This document shows positions 1-9,753 of a DNA stretch of 64,000 bases, one piece after another. Source of the stretch: Sinorhizobium fredii NGR234 (GTDB lineage: Bacteria; Pseudomonadota; Alphaproteobacteria; Rhizobiales; Rhizobiaceae); the NCBI RefSeq assembly GCF_000018545.1, contig NC_000914.2, positions 472,166 through 536,165 on the forward strand, written 5' to 3'. The notes under the pieces are model-generated. The model was not told the origin of the DNA. It worked only from the letters and a program-made list of their open reading frames with translations, and made no database searches. Every line of letters begins with the position of its first letter. Within the stretch, counting starts at the first letter, position 1. The translations under genes and the position numbers were made by a program.

Positions 1-81
1 CAGCTTCCTGAACCCGGCAGTACCGTCTCGCTCGGAATTCGCCCCGGCGCCGCGCATGTGTTCCAGGAGGTGACCGGATGA
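1..81 (+). CDS. ABC transporter ATP-binding protein, C-terminal end only
   Basis: An open frame enters from the left edge and runs 26 codons to a TGA that overlaps the permease start (ATGA). The residues include SLGIRPGAAHVF, which resembles the C-terminal TOBE-type domain of PotA/FbpC-like importer ATPases. Position and overlap with a permease support this reading. The catalytic domain lies outside the window, so the substrate cannot be read. Confidence 0.6.
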   Translation, partial: QLPEPGSTVSLGIRPGAAHVFQEVTG

Positions 82-1787
82 GCCGATCCACCCGCCTGGA
101 CCGTGTTTTTTACTGGCTCGGCTTGATCGTGATTGCCTGGGCCGTGCTGACCTTCCTTCTCGTTCCGATGCTTGCTGCCTTGCAGGCCGCGTTGTTCAGG
201 CTCGGCAGTTTGGCCATGTTTGATGCGGTATCGGAACTCGCACGCTCTCGCCGCGTCCGCGCAGCGCTTTGGAACACGGTTTGGATGACGGCGGCGACCA
301 CCCTCACCGTCACGATCGTCGGTATGTTCCAGGTGGCGGTGCTCGAGTATTTTCGCGTGCCGGGGCGTGGCTTTCTGAAAATCGCCTTCTCCACGCCGCT
401 CGTCTTCGGCGGCGTCGTTGCGGCTGCCGGCTACAACTTCACCTATGGTCCGAGCGGTGCCATCACTGCTGCTTTGGCCGCGCTCTTCCCGTCGCTGCCG
501 CGCGATTGGTTCATCGGCTGGTTTGGGGTTCTCTTCGCCCACACTTTTCTGATGACCAGCTTTCACTTCCTGTTTCTGCGCGCCGCCATGCGCCGCGTCG
601 ACTATTCGACGATCGAGGCGGCCCGTAGCATGGGAGCCTCGGAAATGACGATTCTGCGGTGCGTCGTCCTGCCGGTCATCCTGCCAACCGTGCTCGCGGT
701 TACGCTGCTCACGCTGATTACGGCGATGGGTTCCTTTGCCGCGCCCCAGGTGCTCGGCGGCCGGGACTTCCACATGCTGAGCCAGATGGTCCTGACGCTG
801 AACAGCTTGCGCCGGCCAGACATGGCGGCGCTGCTGGCGCTGTTGATGGGGCTTGTGCTCATGGGGCTGATCCTGCTGTCGCAGTATTTCGAGGCCAAGG
901 GCGCCTATACGGCCGGCGCTAAGGCGACAACACGCATCCAGTTGCGGGCGATACGCAATCCGCTTGCCCGTATCGTGGTGACCGCGCTGGCCTATTTGCT
1001 GGCAGCGATCTACCTGATGCCGGTCGCGCTCATTGTGCTGTTCTCCTTCGCCCCGGCTTCGAGCATCGGCATCGACGTCCTGCCTTCCAGCTTCACGCTG
1101 GCAAACTACGCTCGGGTGCTGGGCGGCGGCGCGGCCTTTGTCCCCTTCTTCAATTCGATGTTGATGAGCTCGATCGCGGTTGCCGTCGGCCTCGCCATCA
1201 CTTTGTTTGCCGTGCCGATCATGGTGCGCAAGCGCAACTGGCTGACGCGAGGCCTGGATATCTGCTTTGTCCTGCCTTGGATCATCCCCACCATGCTGCT
1301 TGCCGTAGGGCTGATCGTTGCTTTCGATGCGCCCAATCCGCTCGTCGGCAATCTCGTTCTGCTCGGCAGCTATTGGCTTTTGCCGATCGGCTACGTCATC
1401 TTCAGCCTGCCGCTCATGGTCCGCTTCATGCGCTCGGCCTTCATCGGGATCGATCCGGCCTTCGACGAAGCGGCCCGGGCAATGGGCGCCTCGGGGCCGT
1501 ATCGGCTCCGCCGTGTTGTCCTGCCGCTCGTGGCGCCGACCGCAATCCTGGTCGCCGGCATGAAGTTCAACAATCTGCTGGCGGAATACCCGCTCTCGGC
1601 CTTCCTTTACAACGTCAACAACAAGCCTCTGCCGATCGCCATCGTCGATGGCGCAGTTTCGGCCGATCCCGACCAGGCCGCCGTCAGTCTCGTCTACGTG
1701 ACCCTGATCATGGCCTTCTCGCTGGCCGTCATCCTCATCGCCGAGCGCCTGAGCCTCGGCCGCACCCCGGAATCGAGCAACCTCTGA
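78..1787 (+). CDS. ABC importer permease, two permease domains fused
   Basis: This 569-residue protein has about twelve hydrophobic segments and two copies of the permease EAA loop. These are EAARSMGAS near residue 180 and EAARAMGAS near residue 463, each followed by a VVLP motif. That duplicated layout is typical of ThiP/AfuB-type inner-membrane permeases for iron(III), thiamine or polyamine-like ligands, where one chain supplies both halves of the channel. The start overlaps the stop of the upstream ATPase gene, so the two are translationally coupled. No periplasmic binding protein gene is in view; it may lie to the left. The following isomerase and phosphatase suggest a sugar-phosphate or polyol-phosphate substrate, but that is inference from context only. 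Confidence 0.85.
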   Translation: MSRSTRLDRVFYWLGLIVIAWAVLTFLLVPMLAALQAALFRLGSLAMFDAVSELARSRRVRAALWNTVWMTAATTLTVTIVGMFQVAVLEYFRVPGRGFLKIAFSTPLVFGGVVAAAGYNFTYGPSGAITAALAALFPSLPRDWFIGWFGVLFAHTFLMTSFHFLFLRAAMRRVDYSTIEAARSMGASEMTILRCVVLPVILPTVLAVTLLTLITAMGSFAAPQVLGGRDFHMLSQMVLTLNSLRRPDMAALLALLMGLVLMGLILLSQYFEAKGAYTAGAKATTRIQLRAIRNPLARIVVTALAYLLAAIYLMPVALIVLFSFAPASSIGIDVLPSSFTLANYARVLGGGAAFVPFFNSMLMSSIAVAVGLAITLFAVPIMVRKRNWLTRGLDICFVLPWIIPTMLLAVGLIVAFDAPNPLVGNLVLLGSYWLLPIGYVIFSLPLMVRFMRSAFIGIDPAFDEAARAMGASGPYRLRRVVLPLVAPTAILVAGMKFNNLLAEYPLSAFLYNVNNKPLPIAIVDGAVSADPDQAAVSLVYVTLIMAFSLAVILIAERLSLGRTPESSNL

Positions 1788-2723
1788 ATGGACACTGAAA
1801 TGGATACTTGCATCACCGTCTGGCATTGGCCCACCCATGAACGCTGGTACGACGAGGGCATCCGCCACTCCCTCGACCTGATCCGTGAAGCCGGATTTAC
1901 GCATATCAACTGGAACCCCGATTCCGGCAGCTCCTATATGCTTGCCGACGCCGAAATCGAGTTCACCCGCCGCATCGTTGCGGAGGCGGGCCTGCAAACA
2001 CACTCCGTTCATGCCAGCAACGGCGTCAACCCGGTGAGCGAGCTCGCCCATGCCGGACCTGTCCCATTCGCGCAGGAGACACGCAAGAACTTCCTCTCTC
2101 ACCACGATTGGCAGCGTCAAAGCGGGGTGGAGCTTCTAAAAAACCGTATCGATCTCGCTGCGGCCCTCGGCGCTCCGAATGTCGTGCTCCACGTCGACAT
2201 CACCGACGACACGTTCCGCAGCGTTGAAAACGAGAACCTGTTGTTCGAGCCCCTGTTCCGATCCTTCGACGACGTCGAGGCCCATTGCATCGAACGCAAC
2301 GTGCAGATCGCGGTCGAAACCCTGGTCAAGGCAAATGCGGAAAATTACCTCAAGCTCTATGCCCGCCTCTTTAGCCGCTACAGTTCCGACTTCGTTGGCG
2401 TCTGCTACGACAGCGGCCATTGGGAACTGATCGAGCCCGGCAAGCTGTCGGTGCTGGAGCGCCATGGCGATCGGCTGATCGCCACGCATATTCATGACAA
2501 CTTCGGCGCAAAGGACGACCATCTGCTGCCATTCGACGGCAGGCTTGACTGGGATGCGATCACAAAAGCCATTGCGGCAACAAATTACAGGACGCCCTTG
2601 AACTTCGAGACGCCGATGGACCGCTACGTGCTGTCGGAGTCGTCCTACTATCAGCGGGCACACGCTATCGCTCTGCGGCTTGAAGAGATGGTTGCGTCGG
2701 CGCGGGATCGGGCGGCAAATTGA
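1788..2723 (+). CDS. Sugar phosphate isomerase/epimerase, TIM-barrel family
   Basis: This 311-residue protein resembles xylose-isomerase-like TIM-barrel enzymes (AP-endonuclease-2 fold). Metal-ligand-like segments are spread along the chain: HVDITDD, a glutamate in QIAVETLVKANAEN, CYDSGHWE and THIHDNFGAKDDH. The DNFGAKDDHLLPFDGRLDW stretch is the usual barrel end of this family. The ATG follows the permease stop directly, and a second in-frame ATG lies four codons later. Its stop overlaps the TTG of the next gene. The likely role is isomerisation or epimerisation of the compound brought in by the transporter; the substrate is unknown. Confidence 0.8.
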   Translation: MDTEMDTCITVWHWPTHERWYDEGIRHSLDLIREAGFTHINWNPDSGSSYMLADAEIEFTRRIVAEAGLQTHSVHASNGVNPVSELAHAGPVPFAQETRKNFLSHHDWQRQSGVELLKNRIDLAAALGAPNVVLHVDITDDTFRSVENENLLFEPLFRSFDDVEAHCIERNVQIAVETLVKANAENYLKLYARLFSRYSSDFVGVCYDSGHWELIEPGKLSVLERHGDRLIATHIHDNFGAKDDHLLPFDGRLDWDAITKAIAATNYRTPLNFETPMDRYVLSESSYYQRAHAIALRLEEMVASARDRAAN

Positions 2724-3547
2724 CAAGCGACCTCGACACTCGGCTCGATTTGCTTCGGAACATCACCAGCAAGGTTGGAGCCTTCGCGCTGGCCCGGTTT
2801 GGCAATCTTTCCCACATCGTCATCGAGACCAAGGGTGAGGCCGACTACGTCAGCGCAGCCGATCGTGACGCCGAAAGTCTTGCCCGCAGGCTGATCCACG
2901 CCCAGTTCCCCGCCGACGCGATCGTCGGCGAGGAACAGCTTGGCGATGCCGAAGTTGACCATTGGTTGATCGATCCGATCGATGGGACCGCGAATTTCCT
3001 GTCGGGCATACCGCTCTGGGCGGTCTCTATCGCTTTTGTCCGCAACAAGGAGCCGGTCCTCGGCGCTGTTGCGCTACCGGCACTCGATACTCTGTTGTGG
3101 GCTTCTGTGGATGGCCCATTGCATGGGACAGGCTCGGTTTCGCCGCTTGTCGGGGCGCAGCCGATCGCCTTTGGCATAGGCCGCAACCGAACATGGCCCC
3201 TCGCCCATCGCCTCGAAGTCGAGGCCGCGTTTGAGGCGCGCGGTTATCATATCGTCTGCCTTGGAAGCTGTGCCGCAGCACTTGCGATGGTCGCGGCGGG
3301 TCGGCTTGCCGGCTATGTCGAGCACGGCACCCATCTTTGGGATTGTGCGGCCGGACATGTCTTGTGTCGCGCAGCCGGTGCGCCTTCGTCCATTCTCTTC
3401 GAGGCAGATGGGAAAGTCGCCATCATTGCCGCTCCGCAGCATCTCAGAGTAACGGCCAAAGCCGACGCGCGATCCCTATCCGAAAAACACATCTTCGATC
3501 CGGGTTCAGATCGAATATCGCACAGGATGGAGAGCAGTGCAGATTGA
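2720..3547 (+). CDS. Inositol monophosphatase family phosphatase
   Basis: This 275-residue protein carries the motifs of the Mg-dependent inositol monophosphatase/FBPase-like family. They are GEEQLGD (acidic metal ligands), DPIDGTANF (core catalytic motif) and HLWDCAAGH (second metal and substrate motif). The start is a TTG that overlaps the TGA of the isomerase gene (TTGA), which suggests translational coupling. In the operon it probably removes phosphate from the sugar or polyol phosphate handled by its neighbours. Related proteins include histidinol phosphatases and CysQ, so the exact substrate is open. Confidence 0.85.
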
Positions 3548-4820
3548 CGCGCGTCATGGCTCTGCTGATAAAACGAGCCACCAAGTGATGCCCTTGCCGT
3601 TCGGCAAGCTGGTCCTGTGCCTGCTCGTCGCTGGGACGATTGCTGCTTTGATAGCCGTTCTGCTCTACCCGCCTCTCAACCCATTGGCGCTGTTTTCGAT
3701 GCTCGACTGGAACCTGATCGCGGCGGCGGAACCATTGGTTCGTCAATGCGGTTCGCTGCCTCTCCTAGACAAGTTTCCGAGCCTCGGCTGGAACACCGTG
3801 CTTTTTTGCGCAACCCTTCCCAGCACAGACGAGCCACTGCGGACAGACAGTTTCGTCGCCCATACGCGCGACACGATCCTCGCCAATCTTGGATCTGTCG
3901 AGCCGAACTGGAGGTGGAAGGTCTCCTCAGAGACCCCGGAGGCTTGCTCGCTCGCCTACCACCGGCAACGAGTTCTGTCAGCCTGGCTGGCAAGCGCGGA
4001 GCATTCGGTCTGTCTGCAAGCGCTTGCCAGGCGCGATACGCGGCTCATCAGCTTCTATTTCGTGCTGTCCGGACATATCGAAATCACCGACCGGCGGACA
4101 CGCAAAACACTAAGCATCTCGCCTAATCATGTCGCGAGCGCCCGCGAACGTGCCGGCAACCGAATGACGATCCAATCTGAAAGTTCGTGGTTGGCCTTCC
4201 ATATTCCCGAGTCGGCTCTCAGGCGAAGCTTCGAGGACCTGACCGGTAGACCCTATGTGCACGAGTTCGTATTGCCGGCTACCTGCTTTTCTCAAGATGA
4301 CGTTCAAGGTCTGTATCAGACGCTCCGGCAGGCGGAAAGGGATCTCAACTCGGCAGCATCGAAAGCCATGCCTTTGTTGGCAAAGGCGTACAAGCAGCTG
4401 GCCCTCGTAAAGTTGTTCTCGACGATGCCGCACAATCTCGCTGAGGCATTCTGTCAGGGAACCAGCGGTGCGGCACCAAGACAGCTCCTTAAAGCTGAGG
4501 CGTTCATGCGCGAGAACCTGACCAACCCTGTTACGATCGAGGACCTCGCCGCCGCTGCCCGGTGCACGCCGCGGGCGCTCCAGAGGATGTTCCGCACCTA
4601 TCGAGGAGGCTCGCCCATGAGCGTCCTCTGCAACTATAGGCTCGCCGCCGCCCATGGCGCCATCAAGGCCGGCCGGGCGGGCAGCATTACCGAGCTGGCC
4701 TTGAATCTTCAGTTTTCCAATCCGGGCCGGTTCTCGGTTCTCTATAAGAGCGCCTACGGTCTCAGCCCCTCGTCCGCCCTTCGTTTCACCCGTAACGAGG
4801 GCTCCGTCGAGCAGGCCTAG
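3537..4820 (+). CDS. AraC-family regulator with an N-terminal membrane-like segment
   Basis: The last ~100 residues hold the two helix-turn-helix units of an AraC regulator ([19 protein letters not shown], then [21 protein letters not shown]). The middle part is an AraC-binding-domain-like sensor ([17 protein letters not shown]). A GTG at 3537 preceded by GGAG is used as start and overlaps the upstream stop by 11 bp; an ATG at 3588 is the alternative. The oddity is a strongly hydrophobic stretch near residues 23-50 ([20 protein letters not shown]), unusual for a cytoplasmic regulator. At 427 residues it is longer than a usual ~300-residue member. It may control the transport operon it ends. 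Confidence 0.8.
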
Positions 4821-4925
4821 TCCAAGGGCGACAGACCCAAGCAGCGCTTGGCCCCGGGGAGCGCTCTGCCACTAAAAACGGACAGCGTCCCGACATTCCT
4901 GGACCGCACTCGACGGTTTGCCCTA

Positions 4926-5029
4926 GCGCATCGGCCCGAAAATCGGAACCGATTTTCGGAAAGCACAATGGGTAGATTCGAAGACTTACAGCGCCTTTGT
5001 GCGTCCTGAAGGACGCACGGCGCTGTAGG
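4926..5029. repeat. RIME-like intergenic mosaic repeat
   Basis: Two hairpins lie side by side in non-coding DNA. The first is CCGAAAATCG-GAAC-CGATTTTCGG, a perfect 10-bp stem. The second pairs ACAGCGCC with GGCGCTGT and GTGCGTCCT with AGGACGCAC around a small bulge. This pairing of motifs matches what is remembered of the Rhizobium-specific intergenic mosaic elements scattered in Rhizobium, Sinorhizobium and Agrobacterium genomes. It supports a Rhizobiales host. Confidence 0.7.
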
Positions 5030-5552
5030 CGGGCGATCCTTCCCCATTATCCTGCGAGGCAAAGTCCGACGGCCATGAAAGCCGTGTCGCCACCGGTATA
5101 GAGCGCCTGGGAAAACGCCCATAGCGTCGAGATGAAATGCGCCGCCAGGCTGGAGGCTCTGGCGGCGCTAGTCGGGAAGAGCCCTCTTCTCATCGGGCGA
5201 TATATATCTATCATCAGTTTCTTATATGTCAAGTTGTTTCAAGTTTTATTACGCGCCAATTCGGCGCCATCATACAAACTATTTGTATGATTAGTAACAT
5301 TGCCCAGTCTTTTGCGCTGTACAAAATGCGACAATATTTACGTGTTGCGTTAACAACGAATGTCTACCACTTTCATTTCGTCGCCTTACGGAATTCATAT
5401 ACCTTTAGAATATGAATATATTCGTTGGTAAAGGTAGCGCGCTGCCCGTCAATATTGACGGCCCGTTTCGCCGCAGCGCGAGCGAGGGTGCCGTTGAAGT
5501 TCAGGACCGACCTGCCCCGGCCCTTGCCCAACCCAAAAGAGAGATCGACCGC
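5030..5552. other. Intergenic region before the porin
   Basis: No supported gene. From about 5190 to 5420 the DNA is AT-rich, unlike its surroundings, and probably holds the porin promoter. An in-frame extension of the porin back to 5412 exists, but it does not look like coding sequence and would bury the signal peptide. Confidence 0.5.
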
Positions 5553-6584
5553 ATGAGAATGAATTTTAGCACTGTGCTTCTCGGCTCCAGCGTTGCCCTT
5601 GCAGCAGTCTCTGGTGCACAAGCGGCTGACGCGATCGTCGCTGCGGAGCCGGAACCGATGGACTACGTTCGCGTCTGCGACGCTTTCGGCATCGGCTATT
5701 TCTATATCCCCGGCACAGAAACGTGCCTGAAGATCAATGGTTACGCTCGTTTCCAGGTCTCGTTTGGCCCGGATGAGGTCAACAAACGCCAAGGCTGGGG
5801 GGCCCAGGGCACGTCCGACTGGGACGCCTTCTCGCGCGCATACATCGCCTTCAGCGCAAAGAGCGACACCGAACTTGGAACGCTCACTGGCTTCTTCGCC
5901 AGCGAGTTCAACGCTGACAACGACAGCGACGTCGGTGACAGCCTGATCAACCTCGACGAGGCCTATATCCAGCTCGGCGGTTTCAAGGCGGGTTTCTTCT
6001 ACAGCTGGTGGGATAAAGGCCTGAACGGCGAAACTGACTCGCTGGCGAACATCACCGAGTTCAACTCGATTGCCTACCTCTATGAGGGCGGCGCGTTCCA
6101 GGCAGGCGTTGCCATCAATGAGCTCGAAGGGGCGACCACGAAGGCAAACGGCATCGGCGTGCAGGGCATCGTTTCGGCCACGGTCGGCGGCGTCTCGATC
6201 GACCTTCTCGGCGGTTACGATACCGAGGTCGAGGAAGGAGCCATCCGCGCGCTGGTTTCGGCCGAACTCGGCCCGGGCGTCTTCCAGATTGCCGGCGTCT
6301 GGGCATCCGACCCGAACGTCTATTTCGCCGCTTCCGAGTGGACCGTCGCCACCTCGTATCGCTACAACGCCACCGAAAAGCTCGCGATCACCCCGGGGCT
6401 TCATTATTGGGGTGATTACGGCTTCGTCAGCGATGCGGATCAATGGCGCGGTGGTCTGGCGGTTGACTACAAGATCACCTCTGGGTTGGCGTCACGTGTT
6501 TCCGTGCAGTACACAAGTCGCGACATCGGCGCAGACACGGAGGATTTCGTCAGCGGCTTCGTCCGCCTGCAGCGCGACTTCTAA
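5553..6584 (+). CDS. Outer-membrane porin, alphaproteobacterial type
   Basis: This 343-residue protein begins with a clear signal peptide (hydrophobic LLGSSVALAAVSGAQA, cleavage after AQA). It continues with the family hallmark VRVCDAFGIGYFYIPGTETC and LKINGYARFQV, then alternating beta-strand-like sequence ending in an aromatic residue (LQRDF). It is a RopA/Omp2b-type trimeric porin for diffusion of small solutes across the outer membrane. The ATG at 5553 is chosen because it places the signal peptide at the very N-terminus; the second ATG at 5559 is also possible. It stands alone with its own AT-rich upstream region and downstream hairpins. Confidence 0.92.
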   Translation: MRMNFSTVLLGSSVALAAVSGAQAADAIVAAEPEPMDYVRVCDAFGIGYFYIPGTETCLKINGYARFQVSFGPDEVNKRQGWGAQGTSDWDAFSRAYIAFSAKSDTELGTLTGFFASEFNADNDSDVGDSLINLDEAYIQLGGFKAGFFYSWWDKGLNGETDSLANITEFNSIAYLYEGGAFQAGVAINELEGATTKANGIGVQGIVSATVGGVSIDLLGGYDTEVEEGAIRALVSAELGPGVFQIAGVWASDPNVYFAASEWTVATSYRYNATEKLAITPGLHYWGDYGFVSDADQWRGGLAVDYKITSGLASRVSVQYTSRDIGADTEDFVSGFVRLQRDF

Positions 6585-6619
6585 TCTGAGCTGAATCGCC
6601 ACCTGTGGGCGGTTCGGGC

Positions 6620-6675
6620 ACATCGCACTGAAGCGATGTTGCCGTGGTCCGGAACTGTGGCGGCAGTTCCGGACC
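6620..6675 (+). terminator. Two hairpins after the porin
   Basis: ACATCGC-ACTGAA-GCGATGT (6620-6639) is followed by a perfect 12-bp stem GGTCCGGAACTG with loop TGGCGG (6646-6675). They follow the porin stop by 36 bp. No T-run follows, so they could act as a terminator or an mRNA-stabilising end. Confidence 0.5.
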
Positions 6676-6991
6676 CATTCAACAAACGGTTTTCTCAGCC
6701 ATGTTGGTTGCGGGGTAAGCTTTTGCGATTTGAACCTGCGCATTTAAGTCTTTGATTTTGCTGGGGTGCGGTTCTTGAACCGGATTGACATACCCATAAC
6801 CGAAGCACGCGGTTCCGGTGCAGGTTGGTTGTCGCAACCAACGATTCCTGCGATTGGAGGAGACGCCTCTGCCGAAGCTGGCCAGTTGTACCCCCGAATA
6901 CGCCGCGAAGATGCAGCACTTCCGCGTGCTGAAACAGGCGCCGTTTCTGGCGGACACTTCGCGTCGCGGTCGATCGACTGGTCACAGATCG
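6676..6991. other. Non-coding or eroded DNA
   Basis: Short frames only, none resembling a known family. It precedes a transporter-ATPase fragment and is probably eroded sequence. Confidence 0.4.
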
Positions 6992-7108
6992 CCGCCGATC
7001 CAGGCACAGATTTTGGATCTTCTGTGGGAATTGCAGGCGCGGATGGGCATCTCTTATCTGTTCATTTCCCATGACCTTGGCGTGGTCGACCACATCAGCG
7101 ATCATGTG
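6992..7108 (+). pseudogene. Peptide-type ABC transporter ATPase fragment
   Basis: About 39 codons read [20 protein letters not shown] followed by FISHDLGVV. This is the Walker B / H-loop region of DppD/OppF-like ATPases, normally in a chain of about 300 residues. Walker A and the signature motif are absent. It is an isolated remnant with no neighbouring transporter genes. Confidence 0.7.
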
Positions 7109-7454
7109 GGCAGCAAACAAGCCATAGTGATCTGGAAATCAGCCGCAGAATGATGCTGTATTCTGCTCAAATATCAACATATTACGACTTCAAGAAGCGT
7201 GTATTTCAGCTGTACTACTACACCGGCGATACCGCGATGACGTCGGAAAGTGCAGCTGTTGAAAGCGCTGTTGTAATCATTTCAAAGGCGTCAATCATTA
7301 ATAAGTTTCTGGCAATCGATGCCGGGGATCACGATGCCGAAAGTATGCTGGCCTCCGGGGATTTTAATTTCGCTGTCTCGCGGTCAGTTCGAATGAGCTG
7401 TGACTGGTGCTATTGGTTACGCTTTCTCAGCGACTTTCCCCCATTCTTCGCCCA
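7109..7454. other. No recognised gene
   Basis: An open frame of 102 codons begins at 7150 but has no recognisable motif or ribosome site. It is treated as chance. Confidence 0.4.
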
Positions 7455-7758
7455 ATGAAGAAAGCCGCCAAACAGCCCCCGGCAGATAACTGGAAGCAAA
7501 CGCGCCGCGTTGTCCTGCGTGATGACTTTAGATGCGTGTCGTGCTCGACTAAGGTGACGTCCGCCGAAGGCCGATGTGCATCATCTATTGCCTCGGTCTA
7601 TGGGCGGGACCGATGAACCCTCAAATCTTGTCACTCTTTGCGACGGCTGCCACGCAGCCCATCATCCGAACCTGGCAGGAGGCCTTGCGCGGCGGGTAAT
7701 CGAACGCTGGGCAATGCGCCTTGCTCGGTGGCTGGACAAAGGGGCGCGGAGACCTTGA
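7455..7758 (+). pseudogene. HNH endonuclease, frameshifted
   Basis: The N-terminal half has a C-x2-C pair (FRCVSCSTKVT) and the second half, in another frame, continues HHLLPRSMGGTDEPSNLV and TLCDGCHAAHH. Together these are the zinc-ribbon-like HNH layout. The frame changes near 7575 (a start is visible at 7455, the second half ends at 7758), so no intact nuclease is made unless the base call is wrong. HNH proteins of this size occur in phages and mobile DNA. Confidence 0.75.
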
Positions 7759-7821
7759 GCCAACAATGAACTTTGGTCCCCATTCTCCGGCTCTTCGGTG
7801 CATCCCACTTTCGTGACGGTC

Positions 7822-7902
7822 AGCTTCATTGAGAAGGAGTTCTAAGGTTTGTGCCATTCCGTGCACATCACCTACCGCGATCAAATTCTTCGGGTTCATC
7901 AT
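7822..7902 (-). pseudogene. Metallophosphoesterase N-terminal fragment
   Basis: Reads MNPKNLIAVGDVHGMAQTLE, containing the GDVHG metal-binding motif that opens serine/threonine-phosphatase-like metallophosphoesterases. The similarity stops after about 27 codons, and the rest of the frame (to 7621) runs antisense to the HNH relic. Confidence 0.5.
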
Positions 7903-8360
7903 CGCCGTTCGTAGGAGACAGGCTTCAGCCTAGCGGTAGGGCTGAGGTTTTTGGGGCTATGTAGGTGATTTCCCCCGAACTTTCAAAACGAAACTCTGTC
8001 CCCGATTTCGAGGTTGCAAAAACGCCATCGTCGAATGGGCCGAGGATACTGGCTTCACAGTGACAGGTCTCGATCTGCAAATTGACGAAGGTGGCAAGAT
8101 TGCTGGGGACATCATTTCAAATGCCTGGGCTTCATTCCTGTTATAAACTGCCCACACCGAACCGAGCTTCTTGCTTGCAGAGATTTTGATCAGGCTGGGT
8201 GTGAATGCATCCGGGATCAAAAACAATGCGATATCCTCATCCGTGCCGCGCGACCATGTTCGAGGCGGTCTTCCGCCGCAGGCTCGATGCATTGGGCATG
8301 ACGATATCGGGCTCTCTGGCAACATCGGAGCTTCGGAACACATTCCGCCAGGAAACGATC
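7903..8360. other. No recognised gene
   Basis: Scattered short frames on both strands with no motif. A plus-strand stretch near 8040-8140 looks weakly coding but has no start and no recognisable family. Confidence 0.35.
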
Positions 8361-9129
8361 ATGCGCCACTGGGCCGTTTCGAAAGAGTTCAGCGGTATGT
8401 CGCCGGAAGAGCGCGACGAACGCCTGCTGACCATTGCACACCTAGAGCCTATTGCAGCTCATGTCCTAGCGTCAGATGATTGCATTTTCGACGTTTCAAG
8501 GATTGGTGCCGATCTGATGGAACTGGACTTGCGGGAAAACGGAGGCTCAGGACATCAAGCTTCCAGCGAAACAGGCTTTCATCATGTTCGGTGAACAGCC
8601 AGGCCTGCAGGTCGATAACCAATCGGGCTTGTTCATCGAAGGCGCATATGTTTCCAGGTCCGATGAGGGCGACGGCGGCATCGATATCATACTGGTCGGC
8701 AGCGATCCCACGTTCGCCGGAAACGACGACCAGACGACGGGCGAATTTCTCCGTGGCGTTTCTCGCTATGCATATTTCACCGTTCCAGGGCACACGCCGA
8801 TAAAGAATGGTCCGTTCCGTTTGGCAAACGATCGCGACGGAAGCTTGTTTGCGGACCGTACTGTTATTGTTGCGGCAATGACGCTCGCGTTGCAAAGCGT
8901 TCAATATCTACGCCATCCGCTCGCTGACGTGACCATGGGATACGACCCAAGCGCCCCTAAGAATCTGGTCGCGAAGGCCCAGAAGAGGGGTTTTGACGCC
9001 CAACTCGAACTGGATTGGAAGGGTTACCCGTCACTGACGATCTTAGGAGCTGATCCAGCGGCTCGTAAGTCTTCTCCTGTGGCAGCGCGTGAAAACGACG
9101 AGGAAATCGTCTTTGGCTTCGGACGTTAG
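8361..9129 (+). pseudogene. Hypothetical protein, frameshifted
   Basis: Two overlapping frames read as one protein. The first, from ATG 8361, reads RHWAVSKEFSGMSPEERDE onward. Near 8535-8550 the frame must shift to continue as EAQDIKLPAKQAFIMFGEQP and then to the stop at 9129. Combined length is about 255 residues. The family is not recognised. The second half alone could start at ATG 8584 and give 181 residues. There is no signal peptide or membrane segment. Confidence 0.45.
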
Positions 9130-9278
9130 TATCCAAGCATCGGACCCACATAAGGCCGGGTTCGAAACCTCAAACAAAGTGCACCCGCTATGAGATAATC
9201 TTTCAACAGCTAGTTGAAAATTATCCGACGTCATGTTGTGTTAACGCAGCTTCTATGTGCGGCTTGGGGATCGTGCCA

Positions 9279-9737
9279 ATGGTGAAGCCCGCCTTATTCG
9301 GAATGCTCATCCTGGTGATAGGAACCTCAACGGTTCAAGCGGAAGAATGTTGGTCACTTCTCAACACACCTGACTGGTCAAAAATCAAGGCGGCTATCGA
9401 GCAGATCAAGGTTTGCGAGGCTCTGCCTGAGGGTCCAAACCGTACACGGCGATTTGAGGCAACTCAGATCGATATTTGCTCAGCACCTGAAGGGTTTCGA
9501 GTTAGATCAAAGGTGGAGGTCACCTGCGCGACAAGCGACGCAGCATTTATTCGGTTTTCAGTGAAGGGTGCTGTCACACCAGACGTCACTGTCGATGTTG
9601 GAGCGTGTCGCATTACCTCTTTGGACCTCGACGTTTCAGGTGACGTAGGCGAATACCTGTCAGGGCTTGGGCTCCTGCAACCGGTGCTGCGCGGTTGGGC
9701 CCAGGAACAACTGAACCGCATCTGCGGCAAGGCTTAA
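9279..9737 (+). CDS. Exported hypothetical protein
   Basis: This 152-residue product begins with a signal peptide (ALFGMLILVIGTSTVQA, cleavage before EECWS). It has five cysteines in the mature part, consistent with a periplasmic protein. The ATG at 9279 is chosen over 9255 because GGGG precedes it at a usable spacing and the signal peptide then starts cleanly. The family is not recognised. The next gene starts 16 bp after its stop, so the two are likely co-transcribed. Confidence 0.6.
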   Translation: MVKPALFGMLILVIGTSTVQAEECWSLLNTPDWSKIKAAIEQIKVCEALPEGPNRTRRFEATQIDICSAPEGFRVRSKVEVTCATSDAAFIRFSVKGAVTPDVTVDVGACRITSLDLDVSGDVGEYLSGLGLLQPVLRGWAQEQLNRICGKA

Positions 9738-9753
9738 CGTGTCAGGGGCCGGA

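Noticed and set aside
5373..6443. 356-codon minus-strand frame over the porin
   Set aside because: Antisense of a well-recognised porin; no ribosome site or motif.
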